From: Prosapia bicincta
Taxonomy: Eukaryota > Arthropoda > Insecta > Hemiptera > Cercopidae
Assembly (NCBI GenBank): GCA_036971475.1
Contig: JBAIZL010000007.1
Span: 36,934,283 to 36,998,282 of the forward strand
Direction of reading: 5' to 3'
DNA: 64,000 nucleotides
Every line of letters begins with the position of its first letter. Positions within the stretch are counted from its first letter, which is position 1. The notes below the pieces were generated by a model. It did not search any database. It worked only from the letters and a program-made list of their open reading frames with translations, and was not told where the DNA came from. Position numbers and translations under genes: made by a program. This document shows positions 25,791-37,977 of this stretch, in pieces.

Positions 25791-28700
25791 CTATCCTTTG
25801 TTGGCAACAACATACATCGCTATAAAAGTTAAAAAAATATTATTTCTAGTAGTAGTAGTGTTCTTTCTATGATGACCGATAGACTGCGACACTGTCTTCA
25901 TGCCGCTCCTATATTCTTTACTAAGGGACACCTTAATCTTCCCTATACTCCTATCCTTTGTTGGCAACAACATACATCGCTATAAAAGTTAAAAAAATAT
26001 TATTTCTAGTAGTAGTAGTGTTCTTTCTATGATGTCCGATAGACTGCGACACTGTCTTCATGCCGCTCCTATATTCTTTACTAAGGGAAACCTTAATCTT
26101 TCCTATACTCCTATCCTTTGTTGCAACAACATACATCGCTATAAAAGTTTTAAAAAATATTATTTCTAGTAGTAGTAGTGTTCTTTCTATGATGTCCGAT
26201 AGACTGCGACACTGTCTTCATGCCGCTCCTATATTCTTTACTAAGGGAAACCTTAATCTTTCCTATACTCCTATCCTTTGTTGCAACAACATACATCGCT
26301 ATAAAAGTTTAAAAAAATATTATTTCTAGTAGTAGTAGTGTTCTTTCTATGATGACCGATAGACTGCGACACTGTCTTCATGGCGCTCCTATATTCTTTA
26401 CTAAGGGAAACCTTAATCTTCCCTATACTCCTACCCTTTGTTGGCAACAACATACATCGCTATAAAAGTTAAAAAAATATTATTTCTAGTAGTAGTAGTG
26501 TTCTTTCTATGATGTCCGATAGACTGCGACACTGTCTTCATGCCGCTCCTATATTCTTTACTAAGGGAAACCTTAATATTTCCTATACTCCTATCCTTTG
26601 TTGCAACAACATACATCGCTATAAAAGATTAAAAAAATAATATTTCTAGTAGTAGTATTGTTCTTTCTATGATGTCCGATAGACTGCGACACTGTCTTCA
26701 TGCCGCTCCTATATTCTTTACTAAGGGACACCTTAATCTTCCCTATACTCCTATCCTTTGGTGGCAACAACATACATCGCTATAAAAGTTAAAAAAATAT
26801 TATTTCTAGTAGTAGTAGTGTTCTTTCTATGATGACCGATAGACTGCGACACTGTCTTCATGCCGCTCCTATATTCCTTACTAAGGGACACCTTAATCTT
26901 CCCTATACTCCTATCCTTTGTTGGCAACAACATACATCGCTATAAAAGTTAAAAAAATATTATTTCTAGTAGTAGTAGTGTTCTTTCTATGATGTCCGAT
27001 AGACTGCGACACTGTCTTAATGCCGCTCCTATATTCTTTACTAAGGGAAACCTTAATCTTCCCTATACTCCTATCCTTTGTTGCAACAACATACATCGCT
27101 ATAAAAGTTTAAAAAAATATTATTTCTAGTAGTAGTAGTGTTCTTTCTATGATGTCCGATAGACTGCGACACTGTCTTCATGCCGCTCCTATATTCTTTA
27201 CTAAGGGAAACCTTAATCTTCCCTATACTCCTACCCTTTGTTGGCAACAACATACATCGCTATAAAAGTTAAAAAAATATTATTTCTAGTAGTAGTAGTG
27301 TTCTTTCTATGATGTCCGATAGACTGCGACACTGTCTTCATGCCGCTCCTATATTCTTTACTAAGGGAAACCTTAATCTTTCCTATACTCCTATCCTTTG
27401 TTGCAACAACATACATCGCTATAAAAGTTTAAAAAAATATTATTTCTAGTAGTAGTAGTGTTCTTTCTATGATGACCGATAGACTGCGACACTGTCTTCA
27501 TGGCGCTCCTATATTCTTTACTAAGGGAAACCTTAATCTTCCCTATACTCCTATCCTTTGTTGGCAACAACATACATCGCTATAAAAGTTTAAAAAAATA
27601 TTATTTCTAGTAGTAGTAGTGTTCTTTCTATGATGACCGATAGACTGCGACACTGTCTTCATGGCGCTCCTATATTCTTTACTAAGGGAAACCTTAATCT
27701 TTCCCATACTCCTATCCTTTGTTGGCAACAACATACATCGCTATAAAAGTTTAAAAAAATATTATTTCTAGTAGTAGTAGTGTTCTTTCTATGATGTCCG
27801 ATAGACTGCGACACTGTCTTCATGCCGCTCCTATATTCTTTACTAAGGGAAACCTTAATCTTCCCTATACTCCTATCCTTTGTTGGCAACAACATACATC
27901 GCTATAAAAGTTTAAAAAAATATTATTTCTAGTAGTAGTAGTGTTCTTTCTATGATGACCGATAGACTGCGACACTGTCTTGATGGCGCTCCTATATTCT
28001 TTACTAGGGGAAACCTTAATCTTTCCCATACTCCTATCCTTTGTTGGCAACAACATACATCGCTATAAAAGTTTAAAAAAATATTATTTCTAGTAGTAGT
28101 AGTGTTCTTTCTATGATGTCCGATAGACTGCGACACTGTCTTCATGGCGCTCCTATATTCTTTACTAAGGGAAACCTTAATCTTTCCCATACTCCTATCC
28201 TTTGATGGCAACAACATACATCGCTATAAAAGTTTAAAAAAATATTATTTCTAGTAGTAGTAGTGTTCTTTCTATGATGTCCGATAGACTGCGACACTGT
28301 CTTCATGCCGCTCCTATATTCTTTACTAAGGGAAACCTTAATCTTTCCCATACTCCTATCCTTTGTTGGCAACAACATACATCGCTATAAAAGTTAAAAA
28401 AATATTATTTCTAGTAGTAGTAGTGTTCTTTCTATGATGTCCGATAGACTGCGACACTGTCTTCATGGCGCTCCTATATTCTTTACTAAGGGAAACCTTA
28501 ATCTTTCCCATACTCCTATCCTTTGTTGGCAACAACATACATCGCTATAAAAGTTTAAAAAAATATTATTTCTAGTAGTAGTAGTGTTCTTTCTATGATG
28601 TCCGATAGACTGCGACACTGTCTTCATGGCGCTCCTATATTCTTTACTAAGGGAAACCTTAATCTTTCCCATACTCCTATCCTTTGTTGCAACAACATAC

Positions 28701-29158
28701 ATCGCTATAAAAGTTTAAAAAAATATTATTTCTAGTAGTAGTAGTGTTCTTTCTATGATGTCCGATAGACTGCGACACTGTCTTCATGGCGCTCCTATAT
28801 TCTTTACTAAGGGAAACCTTAATCTTTCCCATACTCCTATCCTTTGTTGGCAACAACATACATCGCTATAAAAGTTTAAAAAAATATTATTTCTAGTAGT
28901 AGTAGTGTTCTTTCTATGATGTCCGATAGACTGCGACACTGTCTTCATGGCGCTCCTATATTCTTTACTAAGGGAAACCTTAATCTTTCCCATACTCCTA
29001 TCCTTTGTTGGCAACAACATACATCGCTATAAAAGTTTAAAAAAATATTATTTCTAGTAGTAGTAGTGTTCTTTCTATGATGTCCGATAGACTGCGACAC
29101 TGTCTTCATGCCGCTCCTATATTCTTTACTAAGGGAAACCTTAATCTTCCCTATACTC
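25791..29158. repeat. 21-monomer higher-order repeat, copy 2 (3368 bp)
   Basis: This is the partner of 22103-25790, immediately adjacent to it and two monomers shorter. The AAGATTA variant recurs at 26627 (+3528) and CTTGATGGCG at 27979 (+3368). It contains block A, copy 4. After 29158 the sequence switches to a further partial copy of block A (CTTGATGGCG at 29265, offset 1286 bp, eight monomers). Confidence 0.85.
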
Positions 29159-32100
29159 CTATCCTTTGTTGGCAACAACATACATCGCTATAAAAGTTTA
29201 AAAAAATATTATTTCTAGTAGTAGTAGTGTTCTTTCTATGATGACCGATAGACTGCGACACTGTCTTGATGGCGCTCCTATATTCTTTACTAGGGGAAAC
29301 CTTAATCTTTCCCATACTCCTATCCTTTGTTGGCAACAACATACATCGCTATAAAAGTTTAAAAAAATATTATTTCTAGTAGTAGTAGTGTTCTTTCTAT
29401 GATGTCCGATAGACTGCGACACTGTCTTCATGGCGCTCCTATATTCTTTACTAAGGGAAACCTTAATCTTTCCCATACTCCTATCCTTTGTTGGCAACAA
29501 CATACATCGCTATAAAAGTTTAAAAAAATATTATTTCTAGTAGTAGTAGTGTTCTTTCTATGATGTCCGATAGACTGCGACACTGTCTTCATGGCGCTCC
29601 TATATTCTTTACTAAGGGAAACCTTAATCTTTCCCATACTCCTATCCTTTGTTGGCAACAACATACATCGCTATAAAAGTTTAAAAAAATATTATTTCTA
29701 GTAGTAGTAGTGTTCTTTCTATGATGACCGATAGACTGCGACACTGTCTTCATGCCGCTCCTATATTCTTTACTAAGTGAAACCTTAATCTTTCCCATAC
29801 TCCTATCCTTTGTTGCAACAACATACATCGCTATAAAAGTTTAAAAAAATATTATTTCTAGTAGTAGTAGTGTTCTTTCTGTGATGTCCGATAGACTGCG
29901 ACACTGTCTTCATGGCGCTCCTATATTCTTTACTAAGGGAAACCTTAATCTTTCCTATACTCCTATCCTTTGTTGGCAACAACATACATCGCTATAAAAG
30001 TTAAAAAAATATTATTTCTAGTAGTAGTAGTGTTCTTTCTATGATGTCCGATAGACTGCGACACTGTCTTCATGGCGCTCCTATATTCTTTACTAAGGGA
30101 AACCTTAATCTTTCCTATACTCCTATCCTTTGTTGGCAACAACATACATCGCTATAAAAGTTAAAAAAATATTATTTCTAGTAGTAGTAGTGTTCTTTCT
30201 ATGATGACCGATAGACTGCGACACTGTCTTCATGCCGCTCCTATATTCTTTACTAAGGGAAACCTTAATCTTTCCCATACTCCTATCCTTTGTTGCAACA
30301 ACATACATCGCTATAAAAGTTAAAAAAAATATTAATTCTAGTAGTAGTAGTGTTCTTTCTATGATGTCCGATAGACTGCGACACTGTCTTCATGGCGCTC
30401 CTATATTCTTTACTAAGGGAAACCTTAATCTTTCCCATACTCCTATCCTTTGTTGGCAACAACATACATCGCTATAAAAGTTAAAAAAATATTATTTCTA
30501 GTAGTAGTAGTGTTCTTTCTATGATGACCGATAGACTGCGACACTGTCTTCATGCCGCTCCTATATTCTTTACTAAGGGAAACCTTAATCTTTCCCATAC
30601 TCCTATCCTTTGTTGCAACAACATACATCGCTATAAAAGTTTAAAAAAATATTATTTCTAGTAGTAGTAGTGTTCTTTCTATGATGACCGATAGACTGCG
30701 ACACTGTCTTCATGCCGCTCCTATATTCTTTACTAAGGGAAACCTTAATCTTTCCCATACTCCTATCCTTTGTTGCAACAACATACATCGCTATAAAAGT
30801 TTAAAAAAATATTATTTCTAGTAGTAGTAGTGTTCTTTCTGTGATGTCCGATAGACTGCGACACTGTCTTCATGGCGCTCCTATATTCTTTACTAAGGGA
30901 AACCTTAATCTTTCCTATACTCCTATCCTTTGTTGGCAACAACATACATCGCTATAAAAGTTAAAAAAATATTATTTCTAGTAGTAGTAGTGTTCTTTCT
31001 ATGATGTCCGATAGACTGCGACACTGTCTTCATGGCGCTCCTATATTCTTTACTAAGGGAAACCTTAATCTTTCCTATACTCCTATCCTTTGTTGGCAAC
31101 AACATACATCGCTATAAAAGTTAAAAAAATATTATTTCTAGTAGTAGTAGTGTTCTTTCTATGATGACCGATAGACTGCGACACTGTCTTCATGCCGCTC
31201 CTATATTCTTTACTAAGGGAAACCTTAATCTTTCCCATACTCCTATCCTTTGTTGCAACAACATACATCGCTATAAAAGTTAAAAAAAAATATTAATTCT
31301 AGTAGTAGTAGTGTTCTTTCTATGATGTCCGATAGACTGCGACACTGTCTTCATGGCGCTCCTATATTCTTTACTAAGGGAAACCTTAATCTTTCCCATA
31401 CTCCTATCCTTTGTTGGCAACAACATACATCGCTATAAAAGTTAAAAAAATATTATTTCTAGTAGTAGTAGTGTTCTTTCTATGATGACCGATAGACTGC
31501 GACACTGTCTTCATGGCGCTCCTATATTCTTTACTAAGGGAAACCTTAATCTTTCCTATACTCCTATCCTTTGTTGGCAACAACATACATCGCTATAAAA
31601 GTTAAAAAAATATTATTTCTAGTAGTAGTAGTGTTCTTTCTATGATGTCCGATAGACTGCGACACTGTCTTCATGGCGCTTCTATATTCTTTACTAAGGG
31701 AAACCTTAATCTTTCCTATACTCCTATCCTTTGTTGGCAACAACATACATCGCTATAAAAGTTAAAAAAATATTATTTCTAGTAGTAGTAGTGTTCTTTC
31801 TATGATGTCCGATAGACTGCGACACTGTCTTCATGGCGCTCCTATATTCTTTACTAAGGGAAACCTTAATCTTTCCCATACTCCTATCCTTTGTTGCAAC
31901 AACATACATCGCTATAAAAGTTTAAAAAAATATTATTTCTAGTAGTAGTAGTGTTCTTTCTATGATGTCCGATAGACTGCGACACTGTCTTCATGGCGCT
32001 CCTATATTCTTTACTAAGGGAAACCTTAATCTTTCCCATACTCCTATCCTTTGTTGCAACAACATACATCGCTATAAAAGTTTAAAAAAATATTATTTCT

Positions 32101-32792
32101 AGTAGTAGTAGTGTTCTTTCTATGATGTCCGATAGACTGCGACACTGTCTTCATGCCGCTCCTATATTCTTTACTAAGGGAAACCTTAATCTTTCCCATA
32201 CTCCTATCCTTTGTTGGCAACAACATACATCGCTATAAAAGTTAAAAAAATATTATTTCTAGTAGTAGTAGTGTTCTTTCTATGATGTCCGATAGACTGC
32301 GACACTGTCTTCATGGCGCTCCTATATTCTTTACTAAGGGAAACCTTAATCTTTCCCATACTCCTATCCTTTGTTGGCAACAACATACATCGCTATAAAA
32401 GTTTAAAAAAATATTATTTCTAGTAGTAGTAGTGTTCTTTCTATGATGTCCGATAGACTGCGACACTGTCTTCATGGCGCTCCTATATTCTTTACTAAGG
32501 GAAACCTTAATCTTTCCCATACTCCTATCCTTTGTTGGCAACAACATACATCGCTATAAAAGTTTAAAAAAATATTATTTCTAGTAGTAGTAGTGTTCTT
32601 TCTATGATGTCCGATAGACTGCGACACTGTCTTCATGCCGCTCCTATATTCTTTACTAAGGGAAACCTTAATCTTTCCCATACTCCTATCCTTTGTTGGC
32701 AACAACATACATCGCTATAAAAGTTAAAAAAATATTATTTCTAGTAGTAGTAGTGTTCTTTCTATGATGTCCGATAGACTGCGACACTGTCT

Positions 32793-33834
32793 TCATGCCG
32801 CTCCTATATTCTTTACTAAGGGAAACCTTAATCTTTCCCATACTCCTATCCTTTGTTGGCAACAACATACATCGCTATAAAAGTTTAAAAAAATATTATT
32901 TCTAGTAGTAGTAGTGTTCTTTCTATGATGTCCGATAGACTGCGACACTGTCTTCATGCCGCTCCTATATTCTTTACTAAGGGAAACCTTAATCTTTCCC
33001 ATACTCCTATCCTTTGTTGGCAACAACATACATCGCTATAAAAGTTTAAAAAAATTTTATTTCTAGTAGTAGTAGTGTTCTTTCTATGATGTCCGATAGA
33101 CTGCGACACTGTCTTCATGCCGCTCCTATATTCTTTACTAAGGGAAACCTTAATCTTTCCCATACTCCTATCCTTTGTTGGCAACAACATACATCGCTAT
33201 AAAAGTTTAAAAAAATATTATTTCTAGTAGTAGTAGTGTTCTTTCTATGATGTCCGATAGACTGCGACACTGTCTTCATGCCGCTCCTATATTCTTTACT
33301 AAGGGAAACCTTAATCTTTCCCATACTCCTATCCTTTGTTGGCAACAACATACATCGCTATAAAAGTTTAAAAAAATTTTATTTCTAGTAGTAGTAGTGT
33401 TCTTTCTATGATGTCCGATAGACTGCGACACTGTCTTCATGCCGCTCCTATATTCTTTACTAAGGGAAACCTTAATCTTTCCCATACTCCTATCCTTTGT
33501 TGGCAACAACATACATCGCTATAAAAGTTTAAAAAAATATTATTTCTAGTAGTAGTAGTGTTCTTTCTATGATGTCCGATAGACTGCGACACTGTCTTCA
33601 TGCCGCTCCTATATTCTTTACTAAGGGAAACCTTAATCTTTCCCATACTCCTATCCTTTGTTGGCAACAACATACATCGCTATAAAAGTTTAAAAAAATA
33701 TTATTTCTAGTAGTAGTAGTGTTCTTTCTATGATGCCCGATAGACTGCGACACTGTCTTCATGCCGCTCCTATATTCTTTACTAAGGGAAACCTTAATCT
33801 TTCCCATACTCCTATCCTTTGTTGGCAACAACAT
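32793..33834. repeat. run of near-identical 161-bp monomers with a dimer pattern
   Basis: Six to seven consecutive 161-bp monomers share CATGCCG and CTTTCCCAT. The variant AAAATTTTAT replaces AAAATATTAT in alternate monomers, at 33051 and 33373, 322 bp apart. This marks a recent dimer (2 x 161 bp) duplication inside the array. Confidence 0.8.
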
Positions 33835-35097
33835 ACATCGCTATAAAAGTTAAAAAAATATTATTTCTAGTAGTAGTAGTGTTCTTTCTATGATGTCCGA
33901 TAGACTGCGACACTGTCTTCATGGCGCTCCTATATTCTTTACTAAGGGAAACCTTAATCTTTCCCATACTCCTATCCTTTGTTGGCAACAACATACATCG
34001 CTATAAAAGTTTAAAAAAATATTATTTCTAGTAGTAGTAGTGTTCTTTCTATGATGTCCGATAGACTGCGACACTGTCTTCATGGCGCTCCTATATTCTT
34101 TACTAAGGGAAACCTTAATCTTTCCCATACTCCTATCCTTTGTTGGCAACAACATACATCGCTATAAAAGTTTAAAAAAATATTATTTCTAGTAGTAGTA
34201 GTGTTCTTTCTATGATGTCCGATAGACTGCGACACTGTCTTCATGGCGCTCCTATATTCTTTACTAAGGGAAACCTTAATCTTTCCCATACTCCTATCCT
34301 TTGTTGGCAACAACATACATCGCTATAAAAGTTTAAAAAAATATTATTTCTAGTAGTAGTAGTGTTCTTTCTATGATGTCCGATAGACTGCGACACTGTC
34401 TTCATGGCGCTCCTATATTCTTTACTAAGGGAAACCTTAATCTTTCCCATACTCCTATCCTTTGTTGGCAACAACATACATCGCTATAAAAGTTTAAAAA
34501 AATATTATTTCTAGTAGTAGTAGTGTTCTTTCTATGATGTCCGATAGACTGCGACACTGTCTTCATGGCGCTCCTATATTCTTTACTAAGGGACACCTTA
34601 ATCTTCCCTATACTCCTATCCTTTGTTGGCAACAACATACATCGCTATAAAAGTTTAAAAAAATATTATTTCTAGTAGTAGTAGTGTTCTTTCTATGATG
34701 TCCGATAGACTGCGACACTGTCTTCATGCCGCTCCTATATTCTTTACGAAGGGACACCTTAATCTTTCCCATACTCCTATCCTTTGTTGCAACAACATAC
34801 ATCGCTATAAAAGTTTAAAAAAATATTATTTCTAGTAGTAGTAGTGTTCTTTCTATGATGTCCGATAGACTGCGACACTGTCTTCATGGCGCTCCTATAT
34901 TCTTTACTAAGGGAAACCTTAATCTTTCCCATACTCCTATCCTTTGTTGGCAACAACATACATCGCTATAAAAGTTTAAAAAAATATTATTTCTAGTAGT
35001 AGTAGTGTTCTTTCTATGATGACCGATAGACTGCGACACTGTCTTCATGCCGCTCCTATATTCTTTACTAAGGGAAACCTTAATCTTTCCCATACTC

Positions 35098-36537
35098 CTA
35101 TCCTTTGTTGCAACAACATACATCGCTATAAAAGTTTAAAAAAATATTATTTCTAGTAGTAGTAGTGTTCTTTCTATGATGTCCGATAGACTGCGACACT
35201 GTCTTCATGGCGCTCCTATATTCTTTACTAAGGGAAACCTTAATCTTTCCCATACTCCTATCCTTTGTTGCAACAACATACATCGCTATAAAAGTTAAAA
35301 AAATATTATTTCTAGTAGTAGTAGTGTTCTTTCTATGATGTCCGATAGACTGCGACACTGTCTTCATGTCGCTCCTATATTCTTTACTAAGGGAAACCTT
35401 AATCTTTCCCATACTCCTATCCTTTGTTGCAACAACATACATCGCTATAAAAGTTTAAAAAAATATTATTTCTAGTAGTAGTAGTGTTCTTTCTATGATG
35501 TCCGATAGACTGCGACACTGTCTTCATGGCGCTCCTATATTCTTTACTAAGGGAAACCTTAATCTTTCCCATACTCCTATCCTTTGTTGCAACAACATAC
35601 ATCGCTATAAAAGTTTAAAAAAATATTATTTCTAGTAGTAGTAGTGTTCTTTCTATGATGTCCGATAGACTGCGACACTGTCTTCATGGCGCTCCTATAT
35701 TCTTTACTAAGGGAAACCTTAATCTTTCCTATACTCCTATCCTTTGTTGGCAACAACATACATCGCTATAAAAGTTAAAAAAATATTATTTCTAGTAGTA
35801 GTAGTGTTCTTTCTATGATGTCCGATAGACTGCGACACTGTCTTCATGGCGCTCCTATATTCTTTACTAAGGGAAACCTTAATCTTTCCTATACTCCTAT
35901 CCTTTGTTGGCAACAACATACATCGCTATAAAAGTTTAAAAAAATATTATTTCTAGTAGTAGTAGTGTTCTTTCTATGATGACCGATAGACTGCGACACT
36001 GTCTTCATGCCGCTCCTATATTCTTTACTAAGGGAAACCTTAATCTTTCCCATACTCCTATCCTTTGTTGCAACAACATACATCGCTATAAAAATTTAAA
36101 AAAATATTATTTCTAGTAGTAGTAGTGTTCTTTCTATGATGTCCGATAGACTGCGACACTGTCTTCATGGCGCTCCTATATTCTTTACTAAGGGAAACCT
36201 TAATCTTTCCCATACTCCTATCCTTTGTTGCAACAACATACATCGCTATAAAAGTTTAAAAAAATATTATTTCTAGTAGTAGTAGTGTTCTTTCTATGGT
36301 GTCCGATAGACTGCGACACTGTCTTCATGGCGCTCCTATATTCTTTACTAAGGGAAACCTTAATCTTTCCTATACTCCTATCCTTTGTTGGCAACAACAT
36401 ACATCGCTATAAAAGTTAAAAAAATATTATTTCTAGTAGTAGTAGTGTTCTTTCTATGATGTCCGATAGACTGCGACACTGTCTTCATGGCGCTCCTATA
36501 TTCTTTACTAAGGGAAACCTTAATCTTTCCCATACTC
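35098..36537. repeat. 9-monomer higher-order repeat, copy 1 (1440 bp)
   Basis: Markers CATGTCGC (TGTCG at 35367), AAAAATTTA (36094) and CTATGGTGTCC (about 36295) each recur 1440 bp downstream. The same markers at 16454 and 17894 show the 1440-bp period in an earlier part of the array too, about 18.9 kb away. A further copy of the marker set lies at 20700-21413. Confidence 0.85.
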
Positions 36538-37977
36538 CTATCCTTTGTTGCAACAACATACATCGCTATAAAAGTTTAAAAAAATATTATTTCTAGTAGT
36601 AGTAGTGTTCTTTCTATGATGTCCGATAGACTGCGACACTGTCTTCATGGCGCTCCTATATTCTTTACTAAGGGAAACCTTAATCTTTCCCATACTCCTA
36701 TCCTTTGTTGCAACAACATACATCGCTATAAAAGTTAAAAAAATATTATTTCTAGTAGTAGTAGTGTTCTTTCTATGATGTCCGATAGACTGCGACACTG
36801 TCTTCATGTCGCTCCTATATTCTTTACTAAGGGAAACCTTAATCTTTCCCATACTCCTATCCTTTGTTGCAACAACATACATCGCTATAAAAGTTTAAAA
36901 AAATATTATTTCTAGTAGTAGTAGTGTTCTTTCTATGATGTCCGATAGACTGCGACACTGTCTTCATGGCGCTCCTATATTCTTTACTAAGGGAAACCTT
37001 AATCTTTCCCATACTCCTATCCTTTGTTGCAACAACATACATCGCTATAAAAGTTTAAAAAAATATTATTTCTAGTAGTAGTAGTGTTCTTTCTATGATG
37101 TCCGATAGACTGCGACACTGTCTTCATGGCGCTCCTATATTCTTTACTAAGGGAAACCTTAATCTTTCCTATACTCCTATCCTTTGTTGGCAACAACATA
37201 CATCGCTATAAAAGTTAAAAAAATATTATTTCTAGTAGTAGTAGTGTTCTTTCTATGATGTCCGATAGACTGCGACACTGTCTTCATGGCGCTCCTATAT
37301 TCTTTACTAAGGGAAACCTTAATCTTTCCTATACTCCTATCCTTTGTTGGCAACAACATACATCGCTATAAAAGTTTAAAAAAATATTATTTCTAGTAGT
37401 AGTAGTGTTCTTTCTATGATGACCGATAGACTGCGACACTGTCTTCATGCCGCTCCTATATTCTTTACTAAGGGAAACCTTAATCTTTCCCATACTCCTA
37501 TCCTTTGTTGCAACAACATACATCGCTATAAAAATTTAAAAAAATATTATTTCTAGTAGTAGTAGTGTTCTTTCTATGATGTCCGATAGACTGCGACACT
37601 GTCTTCATGGCGCTCCTATATTCTTTACTAAGGGAAACCTTAATCTTTCCCATACTCCTATCCTTTGTTGCAACAACATACATCGCTATAAAAGTTTAAA
37701 AAAATATTATTTCTAGTAGTAGTAGTGTTCTTTCTATGGTGTCCGATAGACTGCGACACTGTCTTCATGCCGCTCCTATATTCTTTACTAAGGGAAACCT
37801 TAATCTTTCCTATACTCCTATCCTTTGTTGGCAACAACATACATCGCTATAAAAGTTAAAAAAATATTATTTCTAGTAGTAGTAGTGTTCTTTCTATGAT
37901 GTCCGATAGACTGCGACACTGTCTTCATGGCGCTCCTATATTCTTTACTAAGGGAAACCTTAATCTTTCCCATACTC
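36538..37977. repeat. 9-monomer higher-order repeat, copy 2 (1440 bp)
   Basis: This is the tandem partner of 35098-36537, with TGTCG at 36807, AAAAATTTA at 37534 and CTATGGTGTCC at about 37735. One difference is CATGCCG in place of CATGGCG in the monomer after CTATGGTG. Confidence 0.85.
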
